Translations under genes and position numbers: made by a program | Source of the DNA: JANMEX01 sp031423755 | Lineage (GTDB): Bacteria; Pseudomonadota; Alphaproteobacteria; Rhizobiales; Rhizobiaceae | DNA length: 18,251 nt | NCBI GenBank assembly: GCA_031423755.1 | Contig: JANPGC010000290.1 | Coordinates: 1 to 18,251, forward strand | Direction of reading: 5' to 3' | Shown: in pieces, positions 15,255 through 18,251 of the stretch | How the letters are laid out: the number at the start of each line of letters is the position of its first letter | Numbering within the stretch: the stretch's first letter is position 1 | Notes under the pieces: generated by a model | What the model saw: the letters and a program-made list of their open reading frames with translations, nothing else | Database searches by the model: none | Told to the model about the DNA's origin: nothing

Positions 15255-16387
15255 GAGACCACCCGCAGCTGCGCGCGCCGACTGCTGCGCCGACCGGTCA
15301 GATAGGGATCGGCTGCAACCGCTGGAAGCGAGGCGATAATGTCAAAACCATTGTCTTTGTTGATGCGCCCAAGATGAAACGGCAGAGCCGTGTGATGTGT
15401 GTCGGCATCAATGCGAATGGGGCCAAGCACTGAGGCGGATGTTGTCGAGTAAAGCTGATGGCGCACTGCCAACGGCTCGTCAGTGCCGGCGCTGCGAATT
15501 GACTCAATGCACATTTTTACCGACGCATAAGCGCCTGCGAAGATATTGGAGATCTTGCGGCCTGTTCCGAATTTTTCGGCAAACACACTCTTGAACGCGC
15601 GATTTTCATCTGTGATCAAACTGTCGAAGTAACAAGCGGCAGCCATCTGCCCGATGCCGTCTTTGGCACCAAGATCATCCAGTTCGCATTCGCTCAGGTC
15701 ACAGCTCACAACCGGACAGTTCTCCGGTTTGAACGCAGCATTACGCTCGCCAAGTTTCCGCATGGCTGCAAGGAATGCATAGCTGGATGGCCCGATCAGA
15801 TTGTTCAGGACAAAGCTCGGCCGTGCGCGTTCAATGTCGGCGATCAACCGGTCAACGGCTGTTTCTTCGAAAGGCAGGCAGCGTTCTCCTAGCACCTCAC
15901 CGCCTGCGGAATTTATCAACTCGCGGGCAAGCCGGTTCATCTCCCAGCCCCACACATAATTGGCACCGGCCAGATATGGCCGCTTGCCGAAGCGCGGCAG
16001 GAGATAGTCGAACATCGGGATAAGGTGCTGGTTTGGGCAGGCACCGGTGTAGATCACGTTGGCGTTGGCCTCAAAGCCCTCATAGGGACACGTGTACCAA
16101 AGCAGCCCGTCATGCTTTTCGATAACAGGGATAATCTCCTTGCGTGCCGCCGAAGTGATCGTGCCGACTATATGGCGGCAACCAACATCGCGCAGCATGG
16201 AACGCGCACCCTCAACATAGTCATTCATGTTGCCTTGCGGATCGACAAACACCGGTTCGACCAATCCGGGCAAGACGCGAGCACACTGTTCAATGGCGAA
16301 CTGTGCGCCGTCACGGCACTCGCGCCCGATGGCGGCGTAAGGCCCCATGGTCGAATAGAGTATGCCGATCTTGAACGTCTTGCGCAT
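15251..16387 (-). CDS. AmiC/UrtA-like amide sensor (cytoplasmic binding protein)
   Basis: A 378-residue type I periplasmic-binding-fold protein of the AmiC/branched-chain amino acid/urea-binding family. Recognisable parts are KIGILYSTMGPYAAIGRECRDG at the N-terminus, a QGN-MNDYVEGARSML segment, WYTCPYEGFE, and VIYTGACPNQHLIPMFDYLL followed by the NYVWGWE region and GGEVLGERCLPF. It has no signal peptide, starting straight with a basic residue and the first beta strand, so it is a cytoplasmic sensor rather than a transporter component. AmiC (385 residues) binds amides and releases AmiR. The overlap with the ANTAR gene and the attenuator just upstream support the same role. The ligand could be an amide or an amide-containing transport substrate. 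The ribosome binding site (GAGG two bases from the ATG) is poor and lies right after the terminator T-tract. Confidence 0.85.
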   Translation of the reverse strand: MRKTFKIGILYSTMGPYAAIGRECRDGAQFAIEQCARVLPGLVEPVFVDPQGNMNDYVEGARSMLRDVGCRHIVGTITSAARKEIIPVIEKHDGLLWYTCPYEGFEANANVIYTGACPNQHLIPMFDYLLPRFGKRPYLAGANYVWGWEMNRLARELINSAGGEVLGERCLPFEETAVDRLIADIERARPSFVLNNLIGPSSYAFLAAMRKLGERNAAFKPENCPVVSCDLSECELDDLGAKDGIGQMAAACYFDSLITDENRAFKSVFAEKFGTGRKISNIFAGAYASVKMCIESIRSAGTDEPLAVRHQLYSTTSASVLGPIRIDADTHHTALPFHLGRINKDNGFDIIASLPAVAADPYLTGRRSSRRAQLRVVS

Positions 16388-16401
16388 TGCCTCGCCAAAT
16401 T

Positions 16402-16447
16402 AAAAAACCCCACGATGCGGTTCCGCTTATCACGGAGCATCATGGGG
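16402..16447 (-). terminator. Leader intrinsic terminator (attenuator) of the amide-sensor operon
   Basis: On the minus strand CCCCATGATGC (16447-16437) pairs with GCATCGTGGGG (16418-16408), an 11-bp stem with one G-T pair. An additional inner TCCG/CGGA stem continues the helix, and six T residues (16407-16402) follow. It ends 14 bases before the AmiC-like start codon, between the promoter and the first gene, so it can only act as an attenuator for this operon. Confidence 0.85.
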
Positions 16448-16476
16448 CCGAACTGCCCGGTGACCGCCAAGGGTCA
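16445..16476 (-). promoter_or_regulatory. Candidate ANTAR-binding double hairpin (antiterminator)
   Basis: On the minus strand two short hairpins with six-base loops are separated by two bases. P1 is TGACC-CTTGGC-GGTCA (16476-16461). P2 is GGGC-AGTTCG-GCCC (16458-16445). P2 shares three bases with the 5' arm of the terminator, so P2 and the base of the terminator cannot both form. ANTAR targets are described as two hexaloop hairpins with A at loop position 1 and G at position 4, the second overlapping a terminator. Here P1 has only the G4 and P2 only the A1, so the architecture fits better than the loop sequences. Confidence 0.55.
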
Positions 16477-16515
16477 TTTCCGCCGACCTAAAAGAACTTC
16501 TGGGCCAGCGCTTGA

Positions 16516-16544
16516 ATTCAAGTATGGCGCGCCGCTCTTGTCAA
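16516..16544 (-). promoter_or_regulatory. Sigma-70-type promoter of the amide-sensor operon
   Basis: TTGACA (16544-16539), a perfect -35 box, is followed after exactly 17 bases by TTGAAT (16521-16516, 4 of 6 matches). Transcription would start near 16509 and give a leader of about 120 bases containing the double hairpin and terminator. The -10 box lies within a perfect 12-bp palindrome CTTGAATTCAAG (16511-16522) that could be an additional operator. Confidence 0.65.
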
Positions 16545-16643
16545 GCGCCTAGCGTCACGGAATTGGCCAGTCCGCATGTGAGATTATTTTTGCGATGCAT
16601 GAATCGTGCGCTTTACCAGGCTGGCAAAAAGCATTTACGTGAG

Positions 16644-16655
16644 CGCAAATTTGCG
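16644..16655. promoter_or_regulatory. 12-bp palindrome upstream of the amide-sensor promoter
   Basis: CGCAAATTTGCG is a perfect palindrome 100 bases upstream of the -35 box, in the 405-base gap between the ribokinase-family gene and the AmiC-like gene. It may be an activator site, for example for nitrogen or carbon control, but I cannot match it to a known consensus. The rest of the gap between about 16560 and 16766 shows no gene. Confidence 0.3.
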
Positions 16656-16766
16656 GTTCAGGTGCGATTCTTTGACTGAGCTCGGCGATGAGCGGCAGAC
16701 AGCATGGTTTTTCTGTTTCAATTCAACTCGCGCATCAAGCGAAACGGAATCATAGTCATGGAAGTT

Positions 16767-16792
16767 AGACAAACAGGCTTTTCATCAGCCTG
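16767..16792 (-). terminator. Terminator of the tenA-ribokinase operon
   Basis: Directly after the kinase TAG, the minus strand reads CAGGCT-GATGAAA-AGCCTG followed by TTTGTCT. The 6-bp stem (16774-16779 with 16787-16792) and short T-rich tail fit a modest intrinsic terminator that separates this operon from the amide-sensor operon. Confidence 0.6.
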
Positions 16793-17689
16793 CTAAGTTG
16801 AAATGAGAGCGCCCAGTTCCCCAACAGTTGGAAATGCTGATCTCGTGCCAGGGCGCGATACGGTAATGGCCGCCGCCTTTACCGCATGTTCGAGAGCCAT
16901 TCGGTCGATACGGCTGCTGCGCATCGCGGCTGACGCCAATGCGACGCCCATGAATGTGTCGCCCGCACCTGTTGTATCGACGACCCGGCATGCAATGGCA
17001 GGCACTTTCACCGTCTCTTCAGCTGTAACCAGCACCGCACCATCTCCGCCCGATGTCAGGACGACTTGCTTGACACCCCGGCGCATTAGCCAATGTGCGG
17101 CGTTTTCTCCCGTAGTTCCGGTTAGCACCTGTGCTTCGCCTTGATTGAGAAAGGCGATATCAATCAACGGCCAGAGATTTTCAAAACTTGCGCGCAACGG
17201 TGATGGATTGAACGCGGTTATCATCGCGATGGATTTGGCTTCCATAAGAAGGCCTCGGGTGGTTTCGTTCGACAGGTTTCCTTGGAGGACGGCAAAGTCG
17301 TCTTGCCTTGCTGACGACAAATGCGGCATGACATCCTCCAACTGAAGACTTGCAGCTGAATCCGCAGTCGTTACAATCGCATTTTCACCATCAGGAAGCC
17401 GGAAGATTATCGAAGCGTCGCTTGCCTTTCCAGGAATTTCGATCAACCGGCAGTCGAGTGGCTCGCGCCTGAAACTGTCGCGTATTATCGAAGCTCTCAG
17501 ATCGGCCCCTACAGCAGCGATCAGTGTCGTTTTGAGCCCGCAGCGGCACAGGACAATAGCCTGATTTGCGCCCTTCCCGCCGAGATCAGACACACCGACA
17601 CTGCCGTGGATAGAAGCGCCGGCATAAGGCATTTCGTCAACCAGAAAAGTCTCGTCGGTAGTCGCATTGCCGATGACAAAGGCCTGCAT
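16793..17689 (-). CDS. Ribokinase-like PfkB-family carbohydrate kinase
   Basis: A 298-residue cytoplasmic kinase of the ribokinase/PfkB superfamily. The N-terminal GGKGANQA (37-44) is the ribokinase substrate-binding signature. The C-terminal DTTGAGDTF (238-246), with catalytic base Asp244 and anion hole, is the second PfkB signature. FNPSP (160-164) and LNQGEAQVL (181-189) match the ribokinase core. It starts 17 bases after the TenA-like gene stop, so the two are probably co-transcribed, and a hairpin terminator follows its stop. Ribose is the default substrate guess. Pairing with TenA raises the possibility of a pyrimidine or nucleoside substrate linked to thiamin salvage, but the sequence alone does not decide. 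Confidence 0.82.
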   Translation of the reverse strand: MQAFVIGNATTDETFLVDEMPYAGASIHGSVGVSDLGGKGANQAIVLCRCGLKTTLIAAVGADLRASIIRDSFRREPLDCRLIEIPGKASDASIIFRLPDGENAIVTTADSAASLQLEDVMPHLSSARQDDFAVLQGNLSNETTRGLLMEAKSIAMITAFNPSPLRASFENLWPLIDIAFLNQGEAQVLTGTTGENAAHWLMRRGVKQVVLTSGGDGAVLVTAEETVKVPAIACRVVDTTGAGDTFMGVALASAAMRSSRIDRMALEHAVKAAAITVSRPGTRSAFPTVGELGALIST

Positions 17690-17706
17690 GAAGTTGCTTT
17701 CAAAAC

Positions 17707-18251
17707 CTAAAGATATGGTGCGTTGTGAAAATCGATTTCAAGCCGTGTCGCGCTGGCGAAAACCGCACTCAAACGCGTGCAGTCGGTCTCGGAAAGGGCT
17801 TCTCCAGCCTTGTCCAACTCTTTCTTCAGCCAAAGGGCTTGCTGGGCAAATGAGTGGTCGACATGCAGATCAATCCACTCTTTCAGCAAAGGATCCGAGA
17901 TGGGAGAGTTCGCTGCCTTTTTGCACCATGTCCAATACATCCATTCGGCGGCAAACATGGCAGTTACGGTCTCGATAAATCCGCCTTGCCGCGCAATATC
18001 CAGCATGCCTGTCCGGAAGGCCGAAACGGCAGGACTGCTGACGTCAATGGACGAAAGATTGATTTTTCGCTTGGCGAACGTTCGTTCGAAATAGGCGATC
18101 TGTTGATTTGCCAAAGTGTCGAGAACGATGATCAATCTGCGCTTTTGCTCAATTGTCGGCGCCGTTGCCACGGCATAAGCAAAGATTGAAATTGCGGTGT
18201 CGACGAAAGCGCTTTCGTAGACAAGGTAACGCTCGAATGTTTGCGGGCTCA
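17707..18251 (-). CDS. TenA/THI-4 family protein (thiamin salvage), 5' end outside the window
   Basis: The frame is open from the window edge to TAG at 17707, showing 180 residues; full TenA proteins are about 220-230, so some 40 N-terminal residues are missing. The helical core shows the TenA pattern: FERYLVYESAFVD near the start, AMFAAEWMYWTWCKKA, LKEWIDLHVDHSFAQQ and ATRLEIDFHNAPYL at the end, whose Glu corresponds to the conserved C-terminal active-site Glu. The position that holds the nucleophilic Cys in classical thiaminase II (in the segment before EWMYW) is Ala here. This points to the Cys-lacking TenA_E class, which acts on thiamin breakdown products. An internal GTG at 18171 is not the real start because homology continues upstream of it. 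Confidence 0.78.
   Translation of the reverse strand, partial: SPQTFERYLVYESAFVDTAISIFAYAVATAPTIEQKRRLIIVLDTLANQQIAYFERTFAKRKINLSSIDVSSPAVSAFRTGMLDIARQGGFIETVTAMFAAEWMYWTWCKKAANSPISDPLLKEWIDLHVDHSFAQQALWLKKELDKAGEALSETDCTRLSAVFASATRLEIDFHNAPYL

Noticed and set aside
1..18251. CRISPR arrays, tRNA or rRNA genes, phage attachment sites
   Set aside because: No regularly spaced direct repeats, no tRNA-like cloverleaf with a CCA end and no rRNA signatures were seen on reading either strand.

Overview
The window looks like chromosomal DNA of an alphaproteobacterium of the order Hyphomicrobiales, most likely the Brucella/Ochrobactrum group. The reasons are moderate-to-high GC, dense co-oriented ABC-transport operons, a LacI-type local regulator and the general character of the proteins. 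The genus is inferred, not proven. Apart from the first ~1.25 kb, every real gene lies on the minus strand.

Layout. (1) 1-141: the 3' end of coaA (type I pantothenate kinase) on the plus strand. (2) 265-1248: a dead IS630-family transposase. It has a frame change at an A6 run, and a palindromic repeat sits where the second catalytic Asp should be. The relic abuts and slightly overlaps the last gene of the next operon. (3) 8251 down to 1211: a LacI-controlled operon with a LacI regulator, XylF-like periplasmic binding protein, single-domain sugar ABC ATPase, XylH-like permease, ribitol 2-dehydrogenase-like SDR and an FGGY kinase carrying the TCSLV motif of D-ribulokinases. Together these predict ribitol import, then ribitol -> D-ribulose -> D-ribulose-5-phosphate. 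Two LacI-type operators lie in front of lacI. (4) 16387 down to 8548: an operon with an AmiC-like cytoplasmic amide sensor, an AmiR-like ANTAR antiterminator, two Dpp/Opp-type permeases, a peptide/amide-type binding protein interrupted by an in-frame TGA, an acetamidase/formamidase and a fused DppD-DppF ATPase. Its leader holds a strong intrinsic terminator ending 14 nt before the first start codon. Two small hexaloop hairpins precede that terminator, and the second overlaps its 5' arm. This is the geometry of an ANTAR antitermination site. (5) 18251 down to 16793: a TenA-family gene (5' end outside the window) and a ribokinase-family sugar kinase, ended by a hairpin.

The most interesting system is (4). 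A sensor and antiterminator appear to control their own operon by attenuation, and that operon encodes both an oligopeptide-type importer and an amide hydrolase. In the classical Pseudomonas amidase system the same sensor pair acts on a leader in front of the amidase gene. In this strain the importer is probably crippled by the nonsense codon in its binding protein. In both transport operons a perfect GC-rich hairpin sits just downstream of the binding-protein gene, where it could set mRNA stoichiometry.
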